In this document: in pieces, positions 32,749-43,897 of the stretch | Layout of the letters: each line of letters opens with the position of its first letter | Position numbering within the stretch: position 1 is the first letter of the stretch | Assembly: GCF_000835495.1 (NCBI RefSeq) | Contig: NW_015622546.1 | Span: forward strand, 2,482,883-2,546,882 | DNA length: 64,000 nt | Direction of reading: 5' to 3' | Source of the DNA: Cladophialophora immunda | Lineage: Eukaryota; Ascomycota; Eurotiomycetes; Chaetothyriales; Herpotrichiellaceae | The notes under the pieces: model-generated | The model's database searches: none | What the model was told of the DNA's origin: nothing | Seen by the model: the letters and a program-made list of their open reading frames with translations, nothing else | Translations under genes and position numbers: made by a program

Positions 32749-34887
32749 CTTGTCGGCGGGGTAGGACTAAACTACACGAGCAAGCCAAAGGGAGCGCAGA
32801 GAGATAAGGATAATATGAAGGAAGGAAGTCAATGACTTGGAAGATCAAGTTGCCTCGAGAAAGGAGGTGAGGGAGGATGAGAATAGTAAGGGAGAATGGT
32901 GAGGACAGAGGGGCAGGGCAAAAGGTCGTGGTATAGCTCGATAGGACGGGAAGGAAGGGGGAGCTTGGATTAATTGAAAGCCAATGGAGGTGTGGTTTCC
33001 CCTTGGCCTTGCACTGGCCTCATGGCTCATGGACTTCCGTCATTGCAAATGCAATATGATGGATGCCATGCAGAACCGGATCCAACCTATTAACGGGCTA
33101 TTTCTTACCCAGCTCCATCATTCAGCATTCGATATGCATTAGTGCTGCCAGCAACAGCGGGCCTTGTGTCTCTGCTTGGAATAGACCATGGATCTTTCTA
33201 TCTACAGCAGTCTCGCATCGAGGCATCGTCGATCAGTAGCCCTGCCAAAGCTTGAATATCTTCCTAGACTATGCGGTGAGCCATGAAAAAGAGAAATGCA
33301 TTGCTCAAGGACGACTGCATGCGCCCATATTTCGAGATTTCCGCCTTTCAGATCCTTTACCCCGCCTTGCGAGCTGCCTGCGCCCATACCTGGTAGCTAG
33401 AGCTCAGGCTCCACGGCAACGGGGCGGTGGGCAAGCTGGGCAGTTTGCATGTGCAACCAGAGAGTGGCGAGGTTTCTACTGTTACACCCCCCCCCTCTCT
33501 CTTTCTATTATTGCTTCTTTATTCTAATGCAGTCCCGGATATCGATCAAGACCTACCACTCTGTATGTCCACTTACTTCCTTCGACGGACAATGCCATGA
33601 GAAACCAAGCACAAGCGGAAAAGAGGTGGACAAAGCTGCTGTTTAGGGCAACCAGATGGCGGGGTACGGAATACGAGTGCACCTCTACTCGTCAGCCAAA
33701 TAAAGAGCTGGGATACCATGACGGTAATATGGTTCCCTTGCCTCCGCCTCGGCTTGCTTTACCTCCACAACCTCTGCACTTCTAAACCGCCCTAGGCAGG
33801 TAGGCGAGTCCAGTCCATTGGACCGACCTACCACCCACCCACCGCCCGTCGAGTAGGAAAGCTGCCTGAGAGCGTGGGGTGCGACGGAGCACCCATCACC
33901 AGCCGAACGAATGTATTCCCCCCTGTTCAGTTCTGAATAATGTGTGGCCATCCGCTCTCCCTCGTCATTATTGTTCTTCCGAGCTACAAGTCAGATGCCG
34001 ACCCGTTTGTCAATGGAAGTGACTGCGATTAGGGACATTGGAGTCCAAAGACTCGCTGGAAAAGAGGCAAGGCTGTGGCGTGATATCAATCAGACCACCG
34101 CCGCCTAGGGTGCACTATCCACGTACATTCTGATGCTGAGCTCATCAAGGCCCATGACAGAAGAACCACCATGTCCTGTAATCCACCGGCGGCTGCTGTG
34201 TAATTGCTTTCCACATTGGGCCTCGATCCTACCTCAAGGTGCGAGATTCCGATGGTGCCGATGTTGCGAGAAACAGGAGGTCCCACGTTGAAATAGTGTC
34301 TTATTATGAGTACACGGCGACGTCCCCAGCCTTCAGATGTCGTATCTCGCTTTGCAGCCAACTATCCAAATGCTGTCCGCCTCCTGTCTCCAGTTCTTAC
34401 GGGATGGCTTTGACTGAGAGCAAGATCGAACGCTGATGTCGTCCGTCATGTCTGCCCCAACGGTCAAGATTCCGTCCCAAGCATCCTGCGAATGCCGTGG
34501 TGTCCCAATGGCCAAGTCTGCCCCTTCGTCCCAATCCAAACAATTGACAGCCCATTGCCGTAGCAGCCCTGACGTGCGCAAGGATATCCATCACCACTTG
34601 CTCCAACTCTTGACTTGACAAACGAAAAGACTATTCCAAAACGCGAACTTTTTGCGGCGACAAACTCAAAAAGCGCAGGATTGGCGGCAACACGGGGAAA
34701 CAAAACAAAGAGTCGGAACACCGCTGTCGAGCAACATCAAAGGCCTCCAGGCAGAAAATATAGCAGCGCGTGGTAGTGGCGCCTTCCCAATCCGTCATGA
34801 CTCCCAATTTCATCACATGAGACGCTGGACGCCCGGCAAAAATGCAACTTCCAAACACAAACGAAAAATGGGTTCTGGTCGTGGCTC
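32749..34887. promoter_or_regulatory. Glycogen phosphorylase upstream region and GanB 3' side
   Basis: 2.1 kb without a supported gene. It must include the phosphorylase promoter. Stress-element-like AGGGG/CCCCT pentamers occur (for example near 32908 and 32999), but such short motifs are common by chance. Only short spurious frames are present. Confidence 0.45.
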
Positions 34888-36254
34888 TCATAATATTCCC
34901 GAATCCTTCAGGGCATTTTGTAGGATGGTCTCCTTCACAGCGGCGAAAACTAGCCTAATGTTCGTCGTGTCGGTGGCTTGTGTGAGGCTGCACACGCGGT
35001 TAGTTGGCCGACAGGGGACATTTAGCAGGGACAGTGACTCACTGAGGGTAGAGGTTGAGCTGTGCTCGGTTCACTTGGTTGAACCGCCAGAGAAGGTACT
35101 TGGCGGCCCGATTGACGTCGTTGCCGCCCGAGTAATCAGGGAAGTAGTTCCCTAGTGGTGATCGACCTAGCTTCTCCTTGAACAGGTCGACTTTGTTGAG
35201 GAAGAGGATGATACTGGTCCGCATGAACCATCGGGAGTTGACGACTGAATCAAACAGTACGAGGCTTTCCATCATCCGGTTCTAGAATGGCGGTCAGCAA
35301 CCCCAGCCCAACTTTTCTGTTTGCTCCGACTCCGACCCTCAGCATACCTGGTTTGATTCTTCTAGTAAAACTTGATCGTATTCGCTGAGTGCCACACAGA
35401 AAATGATTGATGTGACGTTCTCGAAGCAGTGGATCCACTTCTTGCGCTCACTGCGCTGCCCGCCTACATCGAACATGCTGGTATAACGTTAGCTACGGCG
35501 TGCTTGGGTCTCTCCCGGTGGTACTGACTGGATGCTCAATTGGCCCATGGTAAATCTGGTTTCATAAATACCCGTCGTCTTCGTGCGTGCTCGCAGGACG
35601 TCGGCCTCGTTGGGGATATAATCAGGCGCTGCCAATCTTCGCACCTCTTCGAAAAAGCTATCAATCTGTGAGCAGGTCGGGGCTCCATTTGGCCTCGGGA
35701 ATAGAACGCCACGACGTACTAGGGGGCTGAATCCATCAAGTAGAATTCGCTCTGTCGTTCCATTGTTTTCGCTGACGCTGGATCTTTCCAGACGGCCTGA
35801 ACGGCGTCGGCAACTTTGGGATCAAGCGAGGTATCCGGATCCGGGTCAACGTTAAATTCCATTATGTAGTCCACGTAGTCCTTGACGGTTTGATCCTCTG
35901 GTTCAATTTCAAACTGCTGCATGGCGCCGATCAGCGCCTTCATGCAATCAATGAGGTTTTTGTAGATGGTGAGCCGGTAGAGTGCCCTCTCCTCCTGCGT
36001 GTAGCCATTCTGGTGGATAATCTTCATCTGTTTCACAATCGTAGACTTGCCACTCTCACCGGACCCTACGAGGTTCAAAATCAGTCACCTGCACGCACTA
36101 GCATTTGTTATTCATGTCGCCTACCGAGCAGTAGGATTTTGCATTCTCGCCGTAACCTGCGGGAATCTTCCTCTAGTTTCTTGTCTATCGCCTGACTCCT
36201 CTTTTTCTGCTCCGTGTCCTCGGCCGACGCTTCTTTGCTCCCACATGCACCCAT
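34888..36254 (-). CDS. ganB: Heterotrimeric G-protein α subunit, GanB/Gpa3 class
   Basis: Gα of fungal group III, which signals carbon and nutrient status through adenylate cyclase and PKA. Exons 36254-36125, 36065-35720, 35657-35529, 35477-35348, 35281-35043, 34987-34888 give 357 residues. The N-terminus MGACGSK has Gly2 and Cys4 for myristoylation and palmitoylation. The P-loop GSGESGKST begins at about residue 44; switch I text is RARTKTTG, switch [10 protein letters not shown], the guanine-specificity motif FLNKVDLF and the TCAT-like loop TQATDTT. The C-terminus ends KDSGIL, which lacks the Cys at -4 targeted by pertussis toxin, as in group III. The match to GanB text is nearly continuous. 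Confidence 0.97.
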
Positions 36255-36528
36255 GTCGAAGGAATGGTGTTGGCTGTAGCGCTGCGACAGCGAGAGCGCT
36301 GCAGAAGCAGCGCCAGATGCGGCTGCAGCTGCAAAGGGAGCTGCACGGGCGTTCTCCTGTGGTTGCGGCCTGAGTGCGGGGGGAGGCAATTAAGCGTCGT
36401 TATCGAGTTCCGAGGGGGCAAGGCTTGAAGCAGCGCAGGCTCGATCGGGAGAATGGGAGATGTGGAGGGCAGGTTCGCAAGCGCAGCGGTGGACTTGAGG
36501 ACGTCGATGACCTCGAGATGTTGATGAT

Positions 36529-36552
36529 GGTGGTGGTGGTGGTGGTGGTGGT
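36529..36552. repeat. (TGG)n microsatellite
   Basis: About eight TGG units, some 275 bases upstream of the ganB start codon. Confidence 0.9.
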
Positions 36553-39360
36553 CGGGGCCGAGACCAGGATTCGCACTTGTCAGTGGAGCTCGACTCGGGC
36601 TGGAGCGGCTTGGAAGAATGAAAGATGGGTGCGAGGGGACTGGAGGCAGGCAGGAGCTGGTAGATATAGGATCCGGGAAACGAACGAGGAGGTTCCGTAT
36701 AGAGCTCGCTGGCAGAGAAACGTCGTCGCGCAACAGGAAGTTGAGGGCGGCGAGGCAAGCCAAGGTTGTTACAGCAGCAGAGGAGAGATTTGTTACCAAT
36801 GAAGTAGTCGACAGCTGACGAGAGGATGGAATGGGCCGATCGTGGAGAACAAGTCCCCAAGTGCGAGAGCGAGTTACGAGGAGCTTGCGCTGGCTGTCGT
36901 AGTGGCAGTAGTGGCAGTTGTGCCAATGCCAGCCAGAACCTCCAGCTTTAAGCGGAGTAGCCGAGCAGTTGGGCTTCAGGGACACCAAGGGGGATCACTA
37001 GGCTAGAGTCCCAGCGGCCAGGCTCACTAGGCTGGGTAGGCCCTCCCCAAGGGTCCCCAAGTCGCTAATAGTGCTGGGCGCTTTGTCTTGTCTAGGGGTA
37101 GCGAGACACGTTGGTTAGGCAGATTAGGCAGGCTGGGGATTTTGTCTCTGTCCCCTATCCACCGATTTTTTTAATTTCTCATTCTACTGCCCTCTGGTGA
37201 TGGAGAAGAATGAATCTCCTCGTCCATGTATTTAATGATAATTGTCGTGGTCTGCCGACTCTTCAAGATATCAGACACCCCGTCTACCCAGCAGCACCAG
37301 CAGTGTGGCTTTGCTATCCACTGTTCGCGCATTCCATGACAGGCATCTGCCGCTCCAGAAAAACAGCGTCGTTCCAACAATCGGCAAGCTGCCAGGGTCT
37401 GCCACATGGTTTTGTTCCCGCCAAGGGTTGATAATTCCTGAGCCAGAAGAAACGATTGTGTTGCACGAGGTTTTATGGTGTCAAGATTTACATCCAACTG
37501 CGTCCACCTCGAGAACATGACCATACAGAATCATCCCATTTCCGCCCCGAGCCTTTGTATCCTCCAGTTTGATGGAACAGCCTCATCGCTTGACAACGCC
37601 CGGATTGACCAGGCTTAGCTGGAGATTTGTCAGGTCAGCGTGCTAGCACATGGCTGGCATACATGCTCTCGAATCTTTGACATGATGTCGTCAATGCTCA
37701 TCACTTTCCAACAGAAGCAATACTCTCTAACCACTGTCTGCGCCGAAGTCTTCGTGGTAAATTTCCGACAGGGGGCCGGTCTGGATAACACCGTCGCCGA
37801 CTTTCGTTTTCTTCTGTGCCGATTCTCCCGTTGAGGTGTTTTATCCTCTTGCTTCTTGATGGAAATCGGCAAGACCGATATACATAGGTGCTGTCTCAGC
37901 TTCTCACTGTTGGTTATTCAAATACTGGACCAAGTCAAACGTCGTGCATAATCAAATCTCGTAGCTGTCACCTGTTCCTTCGCTGTCAAACTTTGAATCA
38001 GGGTGCATGTCAGGCTCAGACCATCCTTCTATATATAAATGTGTTGCAGCTTTTTGTTCAATACACGGCCACACAGGTCAACACTCGCTACTGTTCTCCT
38101 CTTGCTGTCTATATACAAGTGACCCTGTGGATGTCATTCGACAGTGGTCTTCCAAGGTGAGTTGTCGACAGAGTCGTTCTGCTTACCCGTGACTACCAAA
38201 TGATGAAACATATTTTTGTGCGGAACCTACAGGTCGTCCGGACTGTCTCAGGTTGCCATGATGGCCTGGGTTTGGGGCTTAATAGTCGTTAGCATTCGAG
38301 AACACCTTGCAGCTCAGAAGAAAATCCAAGACCGCCGAACAGGTGTACATGGCCTGAACCGCTACCGCAGGGCCACAGGAAAACCGAGCGTGTCCATAAA
38401 GGCTCACGAGGGACACGAGTCCAAGATATGGTTGGGAATTAATTTTCTCACAGATATCCTCGCAAAGAGAAGTTTGGCGAAGAAATTTGGAACAATGAAT
38501 CCCCCCATCGGCCCCCAAGAAACTACTGCTCTCACGGCCAGTGATTCCCAGGACAGGAATAATTGGCCTGTTCGGAGTATTGGCAGGCATAAACCTCTGA
38601 AGGTGTGACTGTGCTACATTGGCCCGGTGGCTCTAACTGAAAGAACAGGGTGGGTGAGATCATCACTTATTAACGGATTCCGCAACCGGGCGCGACAAGC
38701 ATGACCTGCACCTTTTGCTCAAGGGCCGCATATGAATCGGGAATATCGACTGAAATCGAGAGGACCAGAGAGTGGAGAGATCTGACTAACCCTCTGGTTG
38801 ACGGGCTTTGACGGATGGTTTGGGAAAGGTAGAAATCGAAATCGCTGCCGGCATCGTACTGGCTGGTGCAGGGAAGGCCTGCTGGATCAAGAACTCCGGC
38901 CATGGGGCGACGGAAGAATGTACCACCGCTGTACGGAAGAGGATTGGACGGAGGATGCATGGAATCGCTTGATCAGGAGTAAGGATAGAGGGGCAGTTGA
39001 TGATACACAGGACATTGAGGAGTGAGAAAAGTGCGTGCGCCGAAAGAGTTTGGCTTGGAGGGGGAAGTGCAGGAGGGGCGCAGGCAGGTGACGGTGATGA
39101 TGGTGGTGGTGGTGAAAGTGCAGGTGAAGGTGAGGGTGACGGGTACCTGGGTAAGAGAAATGGGTGATTGCAATCGTCATCTTTCAAGCGGGCATTGTGG
39201 GCGCGTCGCAGCCAAAAGACCGAATTCTCAAGCCACTCCGATCGTTACTTGGGACTTGGTAGGTGCCGCTACCACCGCAGCCTTTACTTAGTAACCAGAG
39301 CTGGACCGATTCGAGTTTACGGGAGACGCCCAGGAGGCGGGAAACTGGTTTGCCCCACGC

Positions 39361-39388
39361 TGGCTGCTGCTGCTGCTGCTGCTGCTGC
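39361..39388. repeat. (CTG)n microsatellite
   Basis: About eight CTG/GCT units roughly 460 bases upstream of the hog1 start codon. Confidence 0.9.
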
Positions 39389-39844
39389 CCGCCACTGTTG
39401 CTCCTGGCTGCTCTGCTCTGCTCTTCTCGCATGCCAGCATTCACCACCACATGAAGTTTTTCTGCATAGTGACATTGGCCACAGTCACCAGTACCAGACA
39501 GGATTCTCTCAAGCCTCGTTGAATGCTAGAATACCCGTCAGTTGCGCCACCCACAACTTCGAGGTTTGTGCTTCTCGGTATCTGTCGCGGTCCTGTCGCC
39601 CCTCCCCGTCTCTAACTGCGATCTTCAGGATACCTGAAACATCCCGTACTTCTAAACCGCCTCTCCTGTTCTCGAGGCATCCGATTCACCTCGCTCCTGT
39701 ATCTGACTGAGCCGACTGTCGTTCTGCTCTCGTCCTGCACTCACGTCGCGATCTCTCCACCGCCGCTGACACTCTCGCGATTCGAAGACCTCGCCTCCTC
39801 TCCTGTCCAAAACTTGGCTCTCCTTCCTTAGACTTTCTCTGAAG

Positions 39845-41229
39845 ATGGCGGAGTTTGTGCGAGCCCAAATATTTGGGACAACATTCGAGATCACCAGCAG
39901 GTAGGCGTAGCAGCCTTGACAGTGGCAAGGCAAGCCCGGTTAACTGGAAGAACAGGTACACAGACTTGCAACCCGTAGGCATGGGAGCCTTCGGTCTTGT
40001 CTGGTGAGGACTGTTCGACAACGTGCATTTCCAGAACCCCACATTGACAATTTTCAAGTTCTGCCAAAGATCAATTGACGGGCCAGTCGGTGGCGGTTAA
40101 AAAGATTATGAAGCCATTCTCTACACCCGTGCTCGCAAAGCGCACCTATCGAGAGCTCAAACTGCTGAAACATCTTCGACACGAAAATGTGAGCGACAAG
40201 AGCCCCCTAAGTTGTCTTTCAAGATACTGAACCATCAGGTCATCTCTCTCAGCGACATCTTCATCTCTCCGCTTGAAGACATGTATGCGCAACCATCACT
40301 CTCTCCACAAAGTCCTACATGCTGATGTTGACTGCAGCTACTTCGTGACCGAACTCTTAGGCACTGACCTCCATCGCCTCTTGACCTCAAGACCACTCGA
40401 GAAGCAATTCATTCAATACTTCCTCTATCAAATCCTAGTACGTATATCAGCCGGAACATTGCTCCGATTCTTCAAAAACTGACACGGTCACGTGCAGCGA
40501 GGTCTAAAATACGTTCACTCGGCTGGCGTCGTCCACAGAGATCTGAAGCCAAGTAACATCCTGGTCAATGAGAATTGCGACCTCAAAATCTGCGATTTCG
40601 GGTTGGCTCGAATCCAAGACCCCCAAATGACGGGATACGTGTCGACCCGGTATTACCGAGCCCCCGAGATCATGCTTACCTGGCAGAAATATGACGTGGA
40701 AGTGGACATCTGGAGCGCTGGCTGCATCTTTGCAGAAATGTTGGAAGGGAAACCTCTATTCCCGGGCAAGGATCATGTCAACCAGTTCTCCATCATCACC
40801 GAGCTGCTCGGTACACCTCCCCAGGATGTGATTGAGACCATCTGCAGCGAAAATACCCTCAGATTCGTCCAGTCTCTGCCCAAACGAGAACGGCAGCCCC
40901 TGAGTGCGAAATTCAAGAATGCCGATCCTTCCGCCGTCGACCTGCTGGAGAAGATGTTGGTTTTCGACCCCAAGAAACGAGTATCAGCAGCCGGTGGCCT
41001 GGAGCACGAGTATCTTTCTCCATATCACGATCCGACGGATGAGCCGGTCGCAGACGAGAAGTTCGATTGGTCGTTCAACGACGCCGACCTTCCCGTTGAC
41101 ACTTGGAAGATCATGATGTACTCGGAAATCCTTGACTATCATAATATCGACAACCAGGAAACCGAGATGGGAGGCAAGCCCTTGACCGTGGAGCAAGCCC
41201 AGGCCGTGAACAGTCAGGTAGTCCAATAG
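39845..41229 (+). CDS. hog1: Stress MAP kinase Hog1/SakA
   Basis: MAP kinase of the osmotic and oxidative stress pathway. Exons 39845-39900, 39956-40003, 40059-40188, 40239-40282, 40338-40437, 40498-41229 give 369 residues. The N-terminus [20 protein letters not shown] is diagnostic. The Gly-rich loop is [14 protein letters not shown], the catalytic Lys lies in VAVKKIMKP, and the catalytic loop is [12 protein letters not shown] (Asp141). The activation loop carries the Hog1-type TGY motif, Thr171-Gly-Tyr173, followed by [11 protein letters not shown] common-docking region follows the kinase core ([19 protein letters not shown]). The last ~20 residues (from NQETEMGGK) are divergent, and a further 3' intron there cannot be excluded. 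Confidence 0.98.
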
Positions 41230-42124
41230 AGTGGGTGGTTCTCGAGAGGTCTGCGCCAGCAACATTCAGCGCAACTGGAGGTGTCAGCGGGAGTTCCGTT
41301 GCGTAGTCCTCGGCGGAGTGAAACGAACGAATACCACGATATGTTTTGGTGTAACAGGGAGGAAAACGGGCATACCAAGATTTCTGCAACAAAAGGTTAC
41401 GAGTTGTATGATTGCTTCAGGGCCCAGTCTGGACTATTTGTCCAGCCCGGATCCAAATCTTATGAGACATAGACCTTCAGCCGTTCTTTGTCCGCACAGT
41501 CCCAGCATGCACAAAAAACATGTAGTCGGTGTTTGTAGCGCGTGTCAGCCTTGTTACGCGGTTTCGGCATACAGCACGATCGGAATGGAATGCACGGCGC
41601 ACCCTGTGGCGAGGAAACAGATAGAACCTTTGTTTCCATTTGGCAATTGATCGCGAGATCACTTTCTGTCTAAAACTCAGCGAGCTCGATTTCATTTCCG
41701 TGGGCTCCTCCTCCGGTGGTTCACTTCAGCCACAGTAGACCCTGCGTGCGTGAACCCCGTTCTATGGGACCATGGCCATCTTGGACATGATAGAGGGAGA
41801 TCCGGTGGTCCAGTAGGGGTTACCTAGCTCGATGAGCCGGCCTCGCCTACGCACCGAACCAACACCATTCACCCTTGTGTCCCCACGTCACCTTCCCCTG
41901 ATGTTTCGCTGGTTCCTTCCCATGATATTGCCAGATGTGCTACTAACCATCGAGGGTGCTTGTGCAAAACGCCTCTCTCACGAGAGCGAGCGAGCGAGCG
42001 AGCGAACGAGCGACGGGGCAGCCGAGATTTCCGTCCGTCCAGCTTCGTCTCGGACCATGATCTTGACGTTCAGGTTCAGGTCCAGGTCCAGGCCCCACGC
42101 CCAAGACCATGGGAGCCTCCGCCT
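41230..42124. other. Convergent intergenic region with GAGC repeat
   Basis: Holds the hog1 3' end and the 3' end of the small unknown gene. A GAGC/CGAG tetranucleotide array lies near 41982-42012. No gene supported. Confidence 0.5.
41982..42012. repeat. (GAGC)n tetranucleotide repeat
   Basis: About seven GAGC units, the later ones imperfect. Confidence 0.8.
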
Positions 42125-42550
42125 TCAGTCGACTTCGCCTGACTTTTCCTCACCGGCGCCGTCCTCCACTTTCTCCGCCTTCTCCGCATCTCCTTGCTCG
42201 GTGGTCTTCTTCGCCAGGCCCCAGCCGAGGAAATACTCCGAGAGGCCGCTCAGCGATTTCGGGTCGTTGAGGCGCGGACTGGAGAGGTAGAGTTTTCCAG
42301 AGGTGCTCCCCCAGGCGGCGATGGAGCCGTGTTTGGCGCTCGGAGTGCTAGATGGATCGACGCGGTAGGATTGGGCCTTCTTGGGCGTGGCATCGGGGTC
42401 GGTTGCGGGTGTGGGCGCGTGGGCGGCGCTGGCGGTTGGGGTGGTTGCGTCGGCTCCAGAGGTGGGAGAGGGAGGTTGCTCCGCCGTCTCCTTCTTTGGA
42501 GTGGAGAGGCCGGACTTGGAAGGATCGTTGCTTGGAGTTGGAGTGGACAT
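42125..42550 (-). CDS. Small conserved-looking protein of unknown function
   Basis: 141-residue single-exon frame starting at MSTPTPSNDPSKSG. The first 75 residues are Pro/Thr/Ala-rich and disordered. The next part, SIAAWGSTSGKLYLSSPRLN followed by LSGLSEYFLGWGLAKK, looks like constrained sequence, and the tail is acidic and lysine-rich. I do not recognise a family. The open frame continues 54 codons upstream of this ATG, but that part is Ser/Thr/Arg-rich and resembles leader sequence. Confidence 0.65.
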   Translation of the reverse strand: MSTPTPSNDPSKSGLSTPKKETAEQPPSPTSGADATTPTASAAHAPTPATDPDATPKKAQSYRVDPSSTPSAKHGSIAAWGSTSGKLYLSSPRLNDPKSLSGLSEYFLGWGLAKKTTEQGDAEKAEKVEDGAGEEKSGEVD

Positions 42551-43897
42551 GCTGGATGAAGTCGAGATGGAGGAAATGTAGTGGGTGCTAGGGCTGCGAA
42601 TGCTGTAGTAGAGATGGAAGCAATACCAAGGTTCTGAATTTGAGGAGTGGTTCGTTCGGTCGTTCGTTCTTTGTGTGATCGGGCGTATGAGTAAAATGAC
42701 AAGACCTACCACCTAAGAGAAAAGATTGTCTTGGAGGAGGCTAGTGTTTGCTGTCGCGGCTTGACGTGCGGCTCGTCCTGTTGTGCAGCTGAAGCAGTCA
42801 GGTGGTTAGAGTACTCAAGAACTGCGCAAGGCTGCGGCTATGTCCCCTCTCCCTTTCCTTCATTTTGTCGCGTCAGAGGTAGAATGAGTGAGGCAACGAC
42901 GCGGCTTGGACATATCTGAGTCAAGTTTCCCCGTCATCCATCTGGGCAGTGAACAGAACCATCTCTTTAGCAGGAGAAGAAGTCTGTGCTTTGATCTCTT
43001 TCTCCTTGGTCATACATCCTTTTCTTTCTCTCAGTCTTCACCTACCACTGCATCTGGTCGGGACTGAGCATCATGCGTGAGAGCCTTCAGGCGGCAAGTT
43101 TCTGGCCTTGGTTCAAGTTCTGAGCAGGAAGGTAGGATGTTCTCCCAGTGTAGTGAGCGTCATTGGTGTCGTCCTCCCAGGAAGCATTGTTGCAGTCACA
43201 GACAGGGCTCAAGCAGCCCCTGGACAGTCTTGACGTGACATGGAACCAACCCAATTCTCGACCTTCCCAGAGGTTTGGCGTCAACGGGTCACAGGAGAGA
43301 AAGCGAGGGTTGAGCGCTACTGTACGAGATACAGAAGCAGTATTCAAACGAAAGTCCAAAGTCCAAGACGAAGGGTCGTCCGCACAACCACAGACGCTAT
43401 ACCTGTTCCAGGATGTGCCTCGGCATCAAAGCATCAAAGGCAGCAAGAGGCTGCGGCCGTTACTATTGATTTCGCTGCACGGCTTTCGAGTTCCTCCGCC
43501 AGATGCTGTCGCCTTTTCCTTGTTGATGCAAATCCGTCTGACTCGGTGCGTTTGGAGGAAACCCAACACTCGTTTCGCCTCGCTCTTATCTGTCCCTCCA
43601 TCCTTCGAATGTCCCGCCCCCGGACTACGTGTGCTTCAAGGACCCTAAGACCACGATGAGCCTGGGCCGCACGAACTAACCATTGCTAATTGTTCCTTTA
43701 GCTGACCGGAGGCCTCACTCATACCCCTCTTTGTCCTGGAGCTTTTGCATCGACTAATCAACATATCCTCATATACTGGCCGAGCCATCCTTTTCCTCAC
43801 GTATATCAACAGCCTTGCCCTGCTAAGATTGTGGACAACAGCCGAGCTTGAACTTTTGTCCTCTAAGTTGTCTGCTTGTGTTCTGCCAAAGTTCAAC
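42551..43897. promoter_or_regulatory. Divergent upstream region, small unknown gene and α/β hydrolase
   Basis: 1.3 kb between divergent starts. No coding signal that I can support. Confidence 0.45.

Larger units (their letters stand above)
36255..39844. promoter_or_regulatory. 3.6 kb divergent upstream region of ganB and hog1
   Basis: The longest gene-free stretch in the window, between head-to-head signalling genes. It contains a (TGG)n run close to ganB and a (CTG)n run about 460 bases before hog1. Several frames of 100-270 codons exist, but they are low complexity or overlap repeats and have no recognisable protein text. Long 5' leaders or unrecognised small genes are possible. Confidence 0.5.

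Noticed and set aside
36185..36988. 267-codon minus-strand frame over the ganB start
   Set aside because: Contains His/Pro runs from the TGG repeat and overlaps ganB exon 1 in another frame.
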